The notes beneath the pieces were generated by a model that was given only the letters and a program-made list of their open reading frames with translations, did no database searches and had not been told where the DNA came from. Positions 11,230 to 23,204 of a stretch of DNA of 64,000 nt are shown here, in pieces (the first letter of the stretch is position 1; every line of letters begins with the position of its first letter). Where the stretch lies: NCBI GenBank assembly GCA_030549335.1, contig CM060198.1:49875353-49939352 (forward strand), given 5' to 3'. The translations under genes and the position numbers were made by a program. This stretch comes from Pontederia crassipes. Lineage: Eukaryota; Streptophyta; Magnoliopsida; Commelinales; Pontederiaceae.

Positions 11230-13336
11230 TGATGCGAGAATTGATAACAATAAGCTAGCAAGTGCACTAATCGCTCAAGTAATAAAGTAAAAAGTATAGG
11301 TTGTTGATCCCACGAGGAACTTACTTATCTATCAAATCTTAGAGGCTAATAAGAGACGACATAAGATTTTGGGGTAAAAGATATGCGAAAAGTAAAAATA
11401 ACAGAAAAGTAAAACCTAAAACTAATGATGCGTAGGTACTTAGGATGATCTATAATGATAAGAACAATTTGTAAGTTCTGCAAAATCATGTATAAATATA
11501 AAGTGCAGGTTTAGTTTTCAGACGAATTAAGGACACCAAAGATATGACCTCCCGCATGAGTAAATCAACTATCTTAAGACATTAATAATCTGAAAGTATT
11601 CCGCACAGATATGCTTTCCGTTATTTTGAACTTAAGACGCAATATGCTGTAATCCCTAAACTACATAATCGCCCGCACGGGTCAATTTATGCAAACCACA
11701 TAATCTAATATCCCGCATGATTTCTACTAGATCACGACATGCATTGCTTCAACATAAAGTTAAGAATTGATTCAAATAGAAAATTATGAATTAAGGATTG
11801 ATCACACTACACAGTCAATAATCATCCTAGAAATCATCAAATTATGAAGAAAAGCATTACGCACAACAATCATGTTCACAAAAACTAAAGTAATTATTTG
11901 ATTAATCAGAAATAAGAAATTGTTCATATAGTAGAACTTTTGCAACTAAAATAGAAAAGTAAAACTATAACTAATAATCTAAGAAACTACACAAGATAGA
12001 TAAAACATAGAAATCCAAAATATCATCCCAACGTAATGTAGAACAAGTACTCTGCAGAAGTGATGACAACCCGCTCCACAATCCTTGCATGAGTCTACTG
12101 CGTAGAAGTCTTCTCCTTCGTTCTTCAGAAGTGCTCCTTTGTTCCTGACTTGAAGGATTCGGTTGCAGGCCCTAGCATGATCAACTCTGGCTGTCAGACG
12201 TCTCTTTTTATAGGGTCTCCAATTTCCAAGTGATTTGGGAACAAACAAAAATATTTCCCATGTGAAATAAGGTAAATTCACAGTCTCATTGGGTTTGAGA
12301 GTTTTGCCTTGTAAAATTCTGAGATTTCTCACTTAATTAGTTTTCAATTGATCCTTAGGACATATGATAGGAGTTGGAGTCCATGTGCATTGAGAATTTT
12401 TTCTAAAAATATGTTTTTGTGTCGAAAATAATGTCTGTCATGCCCCATGAATTAGATTTAACGGCTCAATCAGAGTTGAAGTAGGAGTTTCTGCAGTTGT
12501 CGCGGGGCATGAGACAGATCTCACGGCCGTGATTCGGGCAATTTTTACTACCATCGCATAACTTATGTGCTATCACGACCGGTAGCAATCTTCTAACGGC
12601 CCGTGAATCTTTGACATAGGTTACCTGATCATTCTGTGATATCTGTGAAAGAACTATGGCAACCCATTAAACTTAAATCTTGAAGTTCTTCGGCATTTTA
12701 ACGGTCCGTTAATACTTATTCATGACCCGTTAATCCATGGTAGTTGATTCCGAGCTTTCTATGATGTTCGTGAGATCAATTTAACAGTCGGTAATCTTAT
12801 TTGTCTTGGAAGAGCTTGTATACTTTAGGACCTGTTAGTTTGATCTTACGGCAACTAATAATTTTTCCGTATCCGACCCATTGTAGGAGCCATGAGATTT
12901 CGTGATCCATTAAACATTCGTTGTAACGTCCATGAGAAAGATGTCACGGCTCGTAAGTTCTCTGCGGGTAAATAATTGACGTTTTGATCCGTGAAATGCA
13001 GTGCATGGCGTGATATTCTACTTCTACCAGAGCCGTGAAAATGGACAGTTGAGGCGTGAGTCAGCATCTCACGGCCCATAAGATATCTATCACGGCCCGT
13101 GTGACTCATTTCTCCTGTGAAGAGGCTTAATTGACATTTTGAGAAGTTGTTTGGACTTCGTTTTGCGTTATTCTTCTTTTCTTTCGTTCCTCCTCCATTT
13201 TTATTCATAATTCCTGCAAAATCACCTCAACTAAAGGTAGATGGATACTTCAGAGAATTCAAAGAATTAAATGTAAAATGCAAGTTCAATAATCCTAAAT
13301 ACAAGTCTAATTATATGTTGTAAAATGCATGCATCA
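11230..13336 (-). mobile_element. Solo LTR, family TGATGC, copy 2, inserted in Copia pol
   Basis: A 2,107-bp segment with TGATGCGAG at the left and ATGCATCA at the right. It is flanked by GCCTT and ACCTT, a 5-bp target duplication with one change. The Copia frame reads ...VESKEG up to the right edge and resumes with QVFHLKKSLYG after the left edge, so the insertion is precise. A minus-strand TATA box (CTATAAAAAGAGACG, near 12207-12221) shows orientation. Palindromic TCACGGCCCGTGA-type words cluster at about 12430-13100. No internal retrotransposon region is present, as expected after LTR-LTR recombination. Confidence 0.85.
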
Positions 13337-13840
13337 ACCTTCTTTACTTTCAACATGAAAGCCCTACAATTCCTCCATCATTGTATCTTCCTCAAAATCA
13401 CCATGTAGGAAAGCAGTCTTCACATTTAGCTGCTCAAGTTCGATAGCAACAATAGCAAGCAAAGTATGAATAGAAGTATCAAGTATATTTCACAATAGGA
13501 GAAAACACAACATGAAAATCAACACCCTTCACTTGATTGTAGCATTTTACTACCAATCTTACTTTGTACTTTGTGTCTTCATTATTGATTCCTTTTGCAG
13601 TCAATAATCTTCTTATTCAATGGTTATTTTACAAATTCATTTGTATCAATCATATTTGAGATTCCATCTCCTCCTGCATTGTTATTAACTATTGGAACAA
13701 AGTTTTTGTATTCTATCTATAAAAAGGAGGAGGATTAATTGATCACTCTTCTTTAAGAATCTTCAAATTCAAAGATCGATCAGGTGTTGATTTACTAAGT
13801 GACACTCTAGATTGACAATCTGAAGCATAAAATGACGTAA
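13337..13840 (-). pseudogene. Copia pol relic: integrase/RT boundary and RT start
   Basis: On the minus strand it encodes ELEQLNVKTAFLHGDFEED, the canonical Copia RT block with the catalytic-region motif DVKTAFLHG (here N for D), followed by GFHVES. The more upstream part carries weak similarity to the region between integrase and RT. Stop codons are present. It is truncated on the right by LTR-derived DNA. Confidence 0.85.
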
Positions 13841-14590
13841 CAAAATAAATTCGCTAGGAAGTGCACTAGTCGCTCAAGTAATATCGTAAAAAGGAGTAAA
13901 GAAGTGTCAAACCCACGAGGAATATTATTAATTCAATATTGGATCTTATAAATAATAAGAATGGAAAAACATAGGTTTTGAAACTAAGTTTTCTAATTAT
14001 AAAATAAACATTAAAAATAGGATAATAATAAGGTCACATAATGGTGCTAAAGTTAGGTCTTAGGATATTATGGATAAATATGTGAACCAAAAAAGATAAA
14101 TCAAAGTTCTTAAGATGGATTATTTCCTAAATTATTAATTTGACAAGAATAAATTCATAGAGTCCACAAACTGGTAATTCCATTATTTAATTCAGTAAAT
14201 CAAATTATCTTAAATTTAATCAAAACTGAAGTCCCACAAACTGGTATTCATGCATATAAGATTAAAATTAAAATGCATTAAAATGAAAATCCTAAACTAT
14301 TAATCACTTCACAAATTGGTATAGATTAATAGACCACATAATTCTAATTCTCCACACACTAGTTATCAAATCAATGTTAGTTTCTAATTCCCCAAAATAA
14401 ATCATTGAATTTAATTAAATGAAATCTAAAATGAAATAGTCCACAAATTGGTAATTGCTTAACTCATAAATCTAAATAATTAAATCAAAAGCATTGAACA
14501 CAATTAAAAATTGATCAAAAGAAATTCAATAATAAAATAAGGGTTCACAACATTTCCCTTTCAAATAATAATCTCCTAAAATAAAATAAC
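13841..14590 (-). mobile_element. Diverged LTR fragment related to the TGATGC family
   Basis: GCTAGGAAGTGCACTAGTCGCTCAAG and GTGTCAAACCCACGAGGAA match the same blocks near the left end of the three longer LTRs. The rest is AT-rich and much diverged. It is cut off by the next LTR at 14591. No coding content. Confidence 0.5.
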
Positions 14591-16205
14591 TGATGTGTGA
14601 ATTGATAACAATTAAATGCTAGCAAGTGTACTAGTCGCACAAGTAATAAAGTGTAAAAGTAAAGTGTCGAACCTACGAGGAATTAACTTACTTAACTAAA
14701 CTAATTTCATAGTCTAATAGGAGACAATATGGTTTTGGGTAACAGATGTGCAGAAAATAAAATTACAAAAAAGTAAGGACTAAAACTAAATTAATCTAAT
14801 CTAATCTACTGATGCATAGGGCTTAGGATGATAAACAAAATTGTAGACAACTGAATTGATCAAATATAAAAAGTTAATTTCTAACGATGGATTAGAGTCT
14901 ACTCAAATTACTGATTTCCATCTAGGATCAATCAACCTATCTTAATTCAAATTAGATTAAGACTACTTCGTCATGTATCATAATCTAATCAAACATGAGA
15001 TTAAGATGCATTAGATGTAGACTCTAAACTATTATCATCCATACCATGGTAACAATTAATAGACCACATGACTAATATTCCTTCAAGGATCTTACGAGTT
15101 GTGATATGCAATACTTGGACTTAAAAGTCAATAATCAATTCCATAGAAATCATGCAATCAAAAGTAAATACTCCTATAAGGATAATAGATAACTATACAG
15201 GGCAATTAATCCCTGAAAAAAGCATTATAATAGCATGCATATTCGAAAGAAAATTGAACTATAATCGATTATGAAATAAGGTTTAATAGTTTGCCTTTAA
15301 CGATTAAAACTATTACAATTGTCTCAAACAGAAAATAAAACTAAATGGTCCAAATTACTAAAACTAGAAAGATGCGTCAAGTAAGCATAAGGTCATCCCA
15401 ACATGAAATAGAACAGAAAATACTCTCACGAACGTCGATGAACTATTGTCTGGTCCTCGTCTAGAGTCAATTGTGCATAAATCTTCTCGACGAGCCTTTT
15501 GAATTCTCTCACTTTCTTGACTTCAAAACTCTGGTTGTATGCCCTAGCATCATCTCTTCTAGCTGTAGAAGTTCTCTATTTATAGGTATTCAGGTTTCCA
15601 AGTGATTGAAGAAGAAATAAAAACATTTTCTACGTGAAATAAGGGAAATTCAAAAATTTAGGTCATAATATATTTCCAAATCATCCTAGAATCATATAAT
15701 ATGAGTAGGAATCCTTGAGCACTTCAAATTCTTTCAAAAATCCACCCAAATCTCGAATCAGGGGTCTGTCACGACCTGTTATACGGTTTTAAAGGCCTAA
15801 ACAGTAGAAATGGATTTTCATAGCCTGTGACAAGGTTGTCACGGCCCTAGTGTTAAAATAGTGGATTTCACGGCCCGTGAAGGCTTGATCATGGCCATGA
15901 CTCGGGACAACTTTTAACGGCCTGTTAATGAATTTCACAGCCCTTTTCACGGCCCATTAAAGTCTACTTTCAACTTTGGCAGCTTCACTGTTTCCACTTT
16001 CTAACTCTGTTTTAACTTCGATTTGAGCGCAATTTTCTCCGTTGGCTTCATAATTTAATTTTCTTGCTTCCTAGACAATAAAATACACATTTATGCAGAT
16101 TTTCAATTTTATAAAATTAATGTAAATAAGCTCATATAATTATGCATGCTATTAGAAAATAGAACATATGTATGTTTGTATCCTGATTTTTCATTATGCA
16201 AATTT
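14591..16205 (-). mobile_element. LTR of the TGATGC family, copy 3
   Basis: It starts TGATGTGTGAATTGATAACAA and carries the shared blocks CTAGCAAGTGTACTAGTCGCACAAG and ACCTACGAGGAATTAACTTAC. It has a TATA-like box on the minus strand (CTATAAATAGAG near 15574-15585) and a cluster of CACGGCCCGTGAA-type words at 15770-15970. Its right end is decayed (near ...TTTTGATGCA), so it is approximate. It is older than copy 2, judging by divergence from it. Confidence 0.55.
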
Positions 16206-16327
16206 TGATGCATTAAAAAGAGGAGGATGACTAATCAATTAACCTTCGAAAAAATTAAATCCACTCGATGCCATAGCTCTAAAGATGATTAAATCTTAAA
16301 ACAAGAGCAACCCACTCTGATACCAAT
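16206..16327 (-). mobile_element. Copia 5' leader with tRNA-Met primer binding site
   Basis: On the minus strand, the LTR end ...GGATCCTACA is followed by ATTGGTATCAGAGTGGG. TGGTATCAGAG is the primer binding site complementary to initiator tRNA-Met that is typical of plant Copia elements. The leader resembles that at 22500-22666. Only this stub of the internal region remains before the LTR at 14591-16205. Confidence 0.75.
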
Positions 16328-17190
16328 TGTAGGATCCCAAGGCACCAAGAAGGGTGGGAGGGGGGGATTGAATTAGTGTTAAAGCTAAACATATCGATTT
16401 TACAAAAAATTCCGCGGAAGCCTAAAATTGATTCGTTAATATTTAAAGAAACACAAAAGCAATCATATCATATGCATAATAAAATAGGAAGGAGAGGAAA
16501 AGAGAAATCAAACATAAAGTGCATGGTGGTTTGTTGATGAGATTCGGCCACATTATGGCCTACGTCCCTGCTCAAACTTTTCGACCTCGAGACCGCTAGA
16601 GATTCCACTAAATACTCTTCCTTCATTCAAACGAGACAAGGAAGAAACCCTTTATATCACACCACCTTTTTTCTTCTTCGAGAGGTAAGGCACACCTCTC
16701 CGCCTAGAAAGTTTATCTTTTCTCTAGCTCGAGGGGTAAAATAGAACCTCTTCTACACAGGAGCTCATACTCAATTTTCTAAGAAAGTGTTTCTCTCTTT
16801 TACAATATCAAACTCATAAGAAAAGAAAAGAGAAAGAAGAGAAAATTTGTCAATAATTTCAAGAAACTAATTTTCTTTTGATGCTTGATGTTTCCCTTAG
16901 TGCTTGATGAATTCAACACCCCTTGGTCTTCTTTTATAGGCCTCTATGGATAATATGGCCATTGCTCTTTGATTTAACCATAACTAGTCATTACTGTTTA
17001 TTTCAACCGGGGATTGATCGGTCACTTTAATGGATCGATCGACCGGTCTATATAATTGTTGCATGATTTCTCAGTGACAACGGCTGATCGGTCAATCGAT
17101 ATAGCGACCAGACTGTCGATCGATTGTAGTCTTGACATTTTGAATAATTAAACTTCAATCAAACAAAGTCATAGGCATCAACAAAAGGTT
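16328..17190 (-). mobile_element. Copia LTR (5' LTR in minus orientation), partial
   Basis: It starts TGTAGGATCCCAAGG and shares with 19182-20436 the block around GGTTTGTTGATGAGATTCGGCC...CTCGAGACCG and the GATCGGTCGACCGG-rich segment (here 17000-17125). A minus-strand TATA box (CCTATAAAAGAAG, about 16933-16945) is visible. The far end merges into short tandem repeats of CAACAAAAGGTTTGTGAT (17175-17290), so it is not exact. Confidence 0.65.
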
Positions 17191-19181
17191 TGTGATAATC
17201 AAACTTCAATCAAGTATACATGATTGTAGTCATCGACAAAAGGTTTGTGATTGTAGTCATCAACAAAAGGTTTGTGATAATCAAACTTCAATCAAACAAA
17301 GTCATTTATTATTCTCCACTCGTATTTCAAAAATATGATTTTTTATACTTTAAAATCATTGGCATCATATATATTGAATCACAAATATCAAAATTCCAAG
17401 TAGTACACAAAATTCATATAAATCAAGTATACATGATCAATATCAAAATCAACATATTTTGAGTTCGAAGAGCCATATATACATGCAAATTTTAATATTG
17501 ATATGGGTGCACTTATTTTGCTAAATATAATTTGCATATGAATTCTCAAAGTAGTAAAAAAAAGTGTCAATTTAGCAATCATCATACATCAATAAAGATA
17601 TTCCCATCAAGAATATTTGAGCAAAATGAATAATATAGACACTTTCAAGATTATATGAGCAAGATAATTCTAATATGCATAATGATCCTAATCTTTCATC
17701 AATTATTAGTTTAGGTAAACATTATGATAAGAAGACAAATTCAAATAATAAGTATGCATGATATGAAAAATAAGTTCAAATAGTCATTTTCATATATCAA
17801 AATACTTTTACCCCAAGCTTTGTATCTCCACCTCATTTCAACTTCAATTTTCTTTTTCTTTTCATGTGATGCACATCTACTAGCAAAATATATTTGAAAC
17901 GTGGTACCCAACATAGCTTGGGTCCAAGATTATTAGTCACTTTTTCTTTTAGAATTAATTTCATTTAACTATGATTAGGTTTTCAACTTTGCATTCAAAA
18001 GTATAGTGATTCATATGCATAACAAATATAATGATATTTCAAAATATTATCATGGACATGTCTAAATTTACAAAAGTAAGTATAACGATGCACAAAATAT
18101 TTTTTAAAATTATTTTTATTTCTTATCATATCAAATAATTATTAAACCAACTTAACAATACATAAATGCTTGTCAATTATTAATAGATAAAATGATCTAC
18201 TAAAGATAGTTGCATATATTATTTTCTTTTATCAAATCAAAATGACAATTATAATAAGTATAACAAGAGATGAAAATATGCATATAGTTACTTTATTTGA
18301 CATGTGTGAAAGGATGCTTTGAAAAAATATACATGTCAAAAGATACTAGTATAGATGTGATATCAAATTTCAAAAACTCCTTAAGTTCTTGTTTTCAAAA
18401 TTTCAAAATAAGTTTTTCAATTCTTATACCACCAACAAAGAAAAAGGCGAAGATGAAATGTTAACCATAGCTTTGTTGTCATTAATCTACTTAGATTTCA
18501 AAAGTATGATTTCTTGAAAAATTGAAACATCATTCAAGTTAAATAAATCTTAAATGTCAAAAAATGAACTAATAAGTTTATAATCAAATACTCACATTTG
18601 TCTAAAGTTAGGATTTGACCTAATGAGAAATATATGCATTTTTATGATTAGATAATTAAATGATCCAAAATGCTAACATGAACAACTTTCATGATACATC
18701 CTATACTTATTGTCATATGGTCACTAAGATAGACAATATGTATCATGTTTATATTATTTGTTCAAAATTCAAATTATCAAGTGATTATTCCAAAAGCATT
18801 GGAAGTTCATATCTAGCATACTTTATGTGATATTCAAGTGATAGTAGGAATTATGCAAAATATTTATGAAATCATACACATACATATCAAGTAAAACATT
18901 TTTAGTCCATATAGGCAAAAGTCTATATAAGTGCAAGTATCATTTCGAGTTAAAAAATATTATCATTTTCAACTTATACAAATAAATATATATATCATTT
19001 CAAGTTCATAATTCATATGCATTTGAACTTACGAAGGAATAGATAAATCTAAATCAAACGCATAATCAATGTAGTTTTACTCATATGTGTACAAAATTAA
19101 AAGTTATTTCGATGACACTTTTACCAAAATACATGTTGCTTCATTTTACTTGAATATTTCTTTGTAGTTCCTTGTGAAGCA
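17191..19181 (-). mobile_element. AT-rich internal retroelement remnants
   Basis: No intact ORF. Segments near 17810-18000 resemble the 20970-21120 and 23205-23330 regions, the stretch just downstream of the zinc-knuckle part of gag in this Copia family. The last 50 bases (ending TTCCTTGTGAAGCA) run on at 23205 after the inserted element, showing that the two sides were once continuous. Confidence 0.5.
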
Positions 19182-20436
19182 TGTAGGATCCCAAAGGGCA
19201 ACAAGAGAAGGGGGGGTGAATTGGTGCTCAATTCGAAAATATCGATTTCACAAAAATCGTCGCGGAAGTACAAAACCGATTATTAAATCCTTTATAATTC
19301 AGATCATAAATTAAATATGAATGGGGGAGAGAGAGAGAAAATCAAACTCAAATGGACACGATGGTTTGTTGACGAGGTTCGGCCACACCTTGGCCTACGT
19401 CCCCGCTCCGACTTCTCGACCTCGAGACCGCCGGAGATTCCACTAGCACTTCCTTTGTTCCAAATGGGGCAAAGAAGAAAGCCCTTTACACCATCACCTT
19501 TTTCTCCGCTTCGAGAGGCAAGGCAACCTCTCCTCCTAGGAAGCTAATCTATTTCTCTTGCTCAAGAGGTAAGATTTTGAACCTCTTTTACACAGGAGCT
19601 CTCTCTAATTTTTCTGAACAAAAATGTTTCTCTCTTTTACAAAGCTAAGCTCACAAGAGAAGAAGAGAGAAAGAATGAGAAAGCTATAAAATGAAAACTT
19701 CAAGAAATGATCTCTCTTTGGCAACTTGAAGTTTTTCTTCAATGAGTGAATGGGTGCTTTTGCCTCTACCTTTGGCACTCCTTTTGTAGCCTTCAATGTG
19801 TGGAAAATTTGTCCAGAAATCATTCCACAAATTTCTCTTTCAAAGTTGACCGTTACTGTTCATTTGATTCGGAGGCCGGTCGACCGGAATTTTGGACCGG
19901 TCGACCGGTCTATGTGACCGTTGTGCCATTTCTCCAGTTATCGCAGCTGGTCGGTCGACCGGACTATCGACCGGTGTCTCGACCGGACTATCGACCGGTG
20001 TCTCGACCGGTACAGTCTCGCAGTTTTGACTTATAACCGTTGAGCTGATCGGTCGACCGGTGCTTCGATCGGACTGTCGACCAGTATAGTTTCTACGTCA
20101 ACCGGTTCTGGATCGATCGACCGGCATCTTCATTTGGTCGACCGGACTGTCGACCAGGCTTCTTTGCGTCGATCGGCTGGTTGACCGACCTGCACTCTTT
20201 TGATCATAACTTTCTGCACAGTTATCCAAATTAGATGATCTTGGAGTCCATGGAAAGCTAACAGAATTCTATACAAATTTGCTTGATAAAAAAATCTAAT
20301 CATTTCATAGTCAATTATGTAATCAAAGTTGTGCATAAAGTTATCTCTTTTTCTTGGACTTTTTCAGCATTTTAATCTTTCGAGGTTTGTTTCATCAAAA
20401 TATAATTTCATATGTCATTGAAACTTTGACCCAACA
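19182..20436 (-). repeat. 3' LTR (full length, 1,255 bp) with GACCGGTC array
   Basis: The full-length LTR of the element. About 19865-20185 is packed with the words GGTCGACCGG, CTATCGACCGG and TCTCGACCGG, an array of palindromic CpG-rich sites. A pyrimidine-rich stretch and an ACTCCTTTTGTAGCC segment (minus strand GGCTACAAAAGG) may be the promoter. Confidence 0.85.
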
Positions 20437-21117
20437 ATCTCCACCTTTCTTATGAAGAAAAACCGATAAATATATAAGTTGGCAAAAAAATTGTAAATCT
20501 TTGTAAAACAATTTTACTCCCCCTAACACTCAACTTTCCTCACAATGGGAGATATTCATATAAAATATATTCAGGTCATATTTCTCCTGTACTTCTCCCC
20601 TTTTGTTTCATCAAAAAGTCGTTTGTAAATGAAGTATACATAAGAAACCATATGTAACTCCCTCTTAATAAAAAATTATTCTTCCCCATTTTTGTCATAT
20701 AATAGATATGTAGAGTATTGCAAGTTTTGAAAGATAACTCCCCCTAAATTTATGGCTATTTTATAATGAAAACCAATTTATGAAAGCCAAAAAAAATATA
20801 TTAAGAATCAAAACATGGCATAAAACTTTGATCCAACAATGATGCCTATGATATGTCAAAATAAAGTTTAATCATGCTTCCCCTATTACTATTGCCAATT
20901 TTCATTTATATGTTCCTCTTTTTTAAAAAAATTGTAGTTTTAAATTTTTGAGTGACATAAAAAAAATAGATGATACTTTTACCATAACCTTTCTACCCTC
21001 ACATCTCCAACTCCATATGTCCTTTGCATGTGAGGCACACCTGAAAAGAAATCAAGTAATTTTTTGTACCCAAACTTTCTTGGGTCCGATTTTGTTAGAT
21101 AATGTTCCTTTCGGAAC

Positions 21118-21309
21118 TCAAATCATGCCATGTTGTAATGATTTTCTTATTTTACATTGATATGCATAATGGCCATGAAATTCGCATGTAAAACATTTGA
21201 GATGTGATTTTCTATGTTTGGATTTCCAATAAAAATTTTCATGTCCAAAATGATTCCTAAGATTATTTGTCGTTACATGAGAAATAGTCTTATTTTGTGA
21301 GTTCTTCAA
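21118..21309 (-). pseudogene. Copia gag, zinc-knuckle part
   Basis: The minus-strand frame contains CFTCEFHGHYAYQC, a CX2CX4HX4C zinc knuckle that binds retroelement RNA in the particle. It is separated from the main gag frame (21548-22411) by stops, so gag is broken. Directly downstream, where protease and integrase should begin, only AT-rich non-coding DNA follows. Confidence 0.8.
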
Positions 21310-21547
21310 AAGGTCATTTTACTTCTTTACCTTGTCTAAATAACATGCTAGTTTTACAATTTCACATGCACGTGTAATTTCCAAAGTTTCAATTTCATTT
21401 TTTGAAATTTTCATTTTCCATAAGACATATATCATTTTCTTCTTTTAATTTTTCAATCTCATATATTAACTTCTCATTTTCTTCTTTAAGTGAGAAATAT
21501 CTTTTTATAAAAGATGAGAGTTCTTTATTCACATCTAAAGAAAAAGC

Positions 21548-22411
21548 TTATTCGAAAGAGTTCGATGAGTTATAATTTGAATTTAAAGTGTTAGAAAGTA
21601 CCTCATCGTCGTGTGCCATCAAGCATATATATGCTTCATCACTAGAAGAGCTTGATGAACTACTTGTTTCACTAGACTCTTCATATTTTTTCTCTTTACC
21701 TTTTCGAGATTTTTCTTCTTTGTGGTGCTTGTATGATTTTCTTGTTGGCTTCTCGTTCTTGTCTTTCTTCTTAATCAACTTGAGATATTTATCCAATTTT
21801 CTTGTGTAGAGTGCGAGTTTTTTTTCGTCCACTTCCTCTTCGCTTGAGTCTTCTTCTATTGTATTTGCCTTCAATGCCAATGTTTTCTTCTTGGGGGCTT
21901 TTTCTTCGTGATCTTCTTGGATTGAGATCTCATAGGTTAGAAGTGAACCAATAAAATCATCAAAATCCAATTTGTTCAAATCCTTTTCTTCGATTACGGT
22001 CCTATTCGTATGCCATTTTGAGGAGAGAGGCCTAAGAATCTTTTTCACTTTTTGAGGGTTAGATCTTGGCTCGCCCAAAGAGGCTAAGTCATTCAAAATA
22101 TCATTAAACCGAGCTACCATATCATTTATGGATTCATTTTTATGCATTTTGAAATAATCATATTGATGGTTTAAAATATTCAATCTAGATTCTTTAACCT
22201 TGTCGGTTCCTTCATAAGTGGTGATGAGCTTCTCCCAAATCTTTGTTGAAGATTCACAACTTGAAATCCGATTAAACTCCGTCGAATCCAAAGCACAGTA
22301 AAATATATTTTTCGCTTTCCAATCAAGTTTTGAAAAAATCTTTTCTTTTTCTTTAGAATCAGTATGTAACTTTTCATGAACATAAGAACCTTTTTCAACT
22401 ATTTCCCACAT
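21548..22411 (-). CDS. Copia gag-like polyprotein, amino-terminal and central part
   Basis: 287 residues are open from the first ATG. Upstream codons remain similar to gag (LNFAYWKIRIQAYI) to about 22466, so the annotated Met is internal and the true start is lost to a frame change. Residues about 35-150 match the gag domain of plant Copia elements (UBN2-like): CALDSTEFNRIS, then KIWEKLITTYEGTDKVK and FNDILNDLASLG. A Lys/Glu-rich tail and a Ser run (about 250-265) follow, then the zinc-knuckle frame at 21118-21309. Gag would form the cytoplasmic particle; this copy is probably dead or depends on others. Confidence 0.85.
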   Translation of the reverse strand: MWEIVEKGSYVHEKLHTDSKEKEKIFSKLDWKAKNIFYCALDSTEFNRISSCESSTKIWEKLITTYEGTDKVKESRLNILNHQYDYFKMHKNESINDMVARFNDILNDLASLGEPRSNPQKVKKILRPLSSKWHTNRTVIEEKDLNKLDFDDFIGSLLTYEISIQEDHEEKAPKKKTLALKANTIEEDSSEEEVDEKKLALYTRKLDKYLKLIKKKDKNEKPTRKSYKHHKEEKSRKGKEKKYEESSETSSSSSSSSDEAYICLMAHDDEVLSNTLNSNYNSSNSFE

Positions 22412-22666
22412 GTCGATATCAATAGAACAAATATATGCTTGAATTCTAATTTTCCAGTATGCAAAATTTAATGCATTTAAAAGGGTAGGACACTAATAGA
22501 TTGTCCTTCAGTAAAACCAAATCCACTTGATGCCGTGGCTCTTGAAGATTGTTAAATCTTAAAACAAGATGATTGAATCTTAAAATGATTAGATCTAAGA
22601 ACAATTAGATCTGAAAATAAGATGATTAAAAAAATTAAAATAAGAGCAACCCGCTCTGATACCAAT

Positions 22667-23204
22667 TGTAGGATCCCAAAGGGCACCAAGGGGGGGAGGG
22701 GGGATGAATTGTTGTTCAATTCGAAAATGTCGATTTTACAAAAACCATCGCGAAAGCACAAAACCGATTCTTTAGTCCTTTATAATTCAGATCATAAATT
22801 CAATATGAATGAGGAGAGAGAGAGAGAAAATCAAACTCAAATGGACACAGTGGTTTGTTGACGAGGTTCGGCCACACCTTGACCTACGTCCCCGCTCCGA
22901 CTTCTCGACCTCGAGACCGTCGGAGATTCCACTAGCACTTTCTTTGTTCCAAATGGGGCAAGGAAGAAAGCCCTTTACACCACCGCCTTTTTCTCCGCTT
23001 CGAGAGGCAAGGCAACCTCTCCTCCTAGGAAACTAATCTAATCATTTCATAGTCATCCAAAATCTAATCATTTCATAATCAATTATGTAATCAAAGTTGT
23101 GCATAAAGTTATCTCTTTTTTTTGGACTTTTTCAGCATTTTAATCTTTCGAGGTTTGTTTCATCAAAATATAATTTCATATGTCATTGAAACTTTGACCC
23201 AACA
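22667..23204 (-). repeat. 5' LTR (internally deleted, 538 bp)
   Basis: It matches both ends of the 1,255-bp partner LTR but lacks about 700 bp from its middle, including the whole GACCGGTC array and the promoter-like segment. At the junction AATCTAATCATTTCATA occurs twice. Since LTRs are identical at insertion, the deletion came later and removed the element's own promoter. Confidence 0.85.

Larger units (their letters stand above)
19182..23204 (-). mobile_element. Non-autonomous Copia element with both LTRs and TSD AAGCA
   Basis: Left LTR 19182-20436 and right LTR 22667-23204 both read TGTAGGATCCCAAAGG...TTTGACCCAACA. The element is flanked by AAGCA at 19177-19181 and 23205-23209. In minus orientation the right LTR is the 5' LTR. 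The primer site TGGTATCAGAGC abuts it (22654-22665), and a polypurine tract (AAAGGTGGAGAT) abuts the left, 3' LTR. The 2.2-kb interior holds gag but no protease, integrase or reverse transcriptase. Mobility would therefore have needed proteins from a relative, or pol has been lost. Confidence 0.9.
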
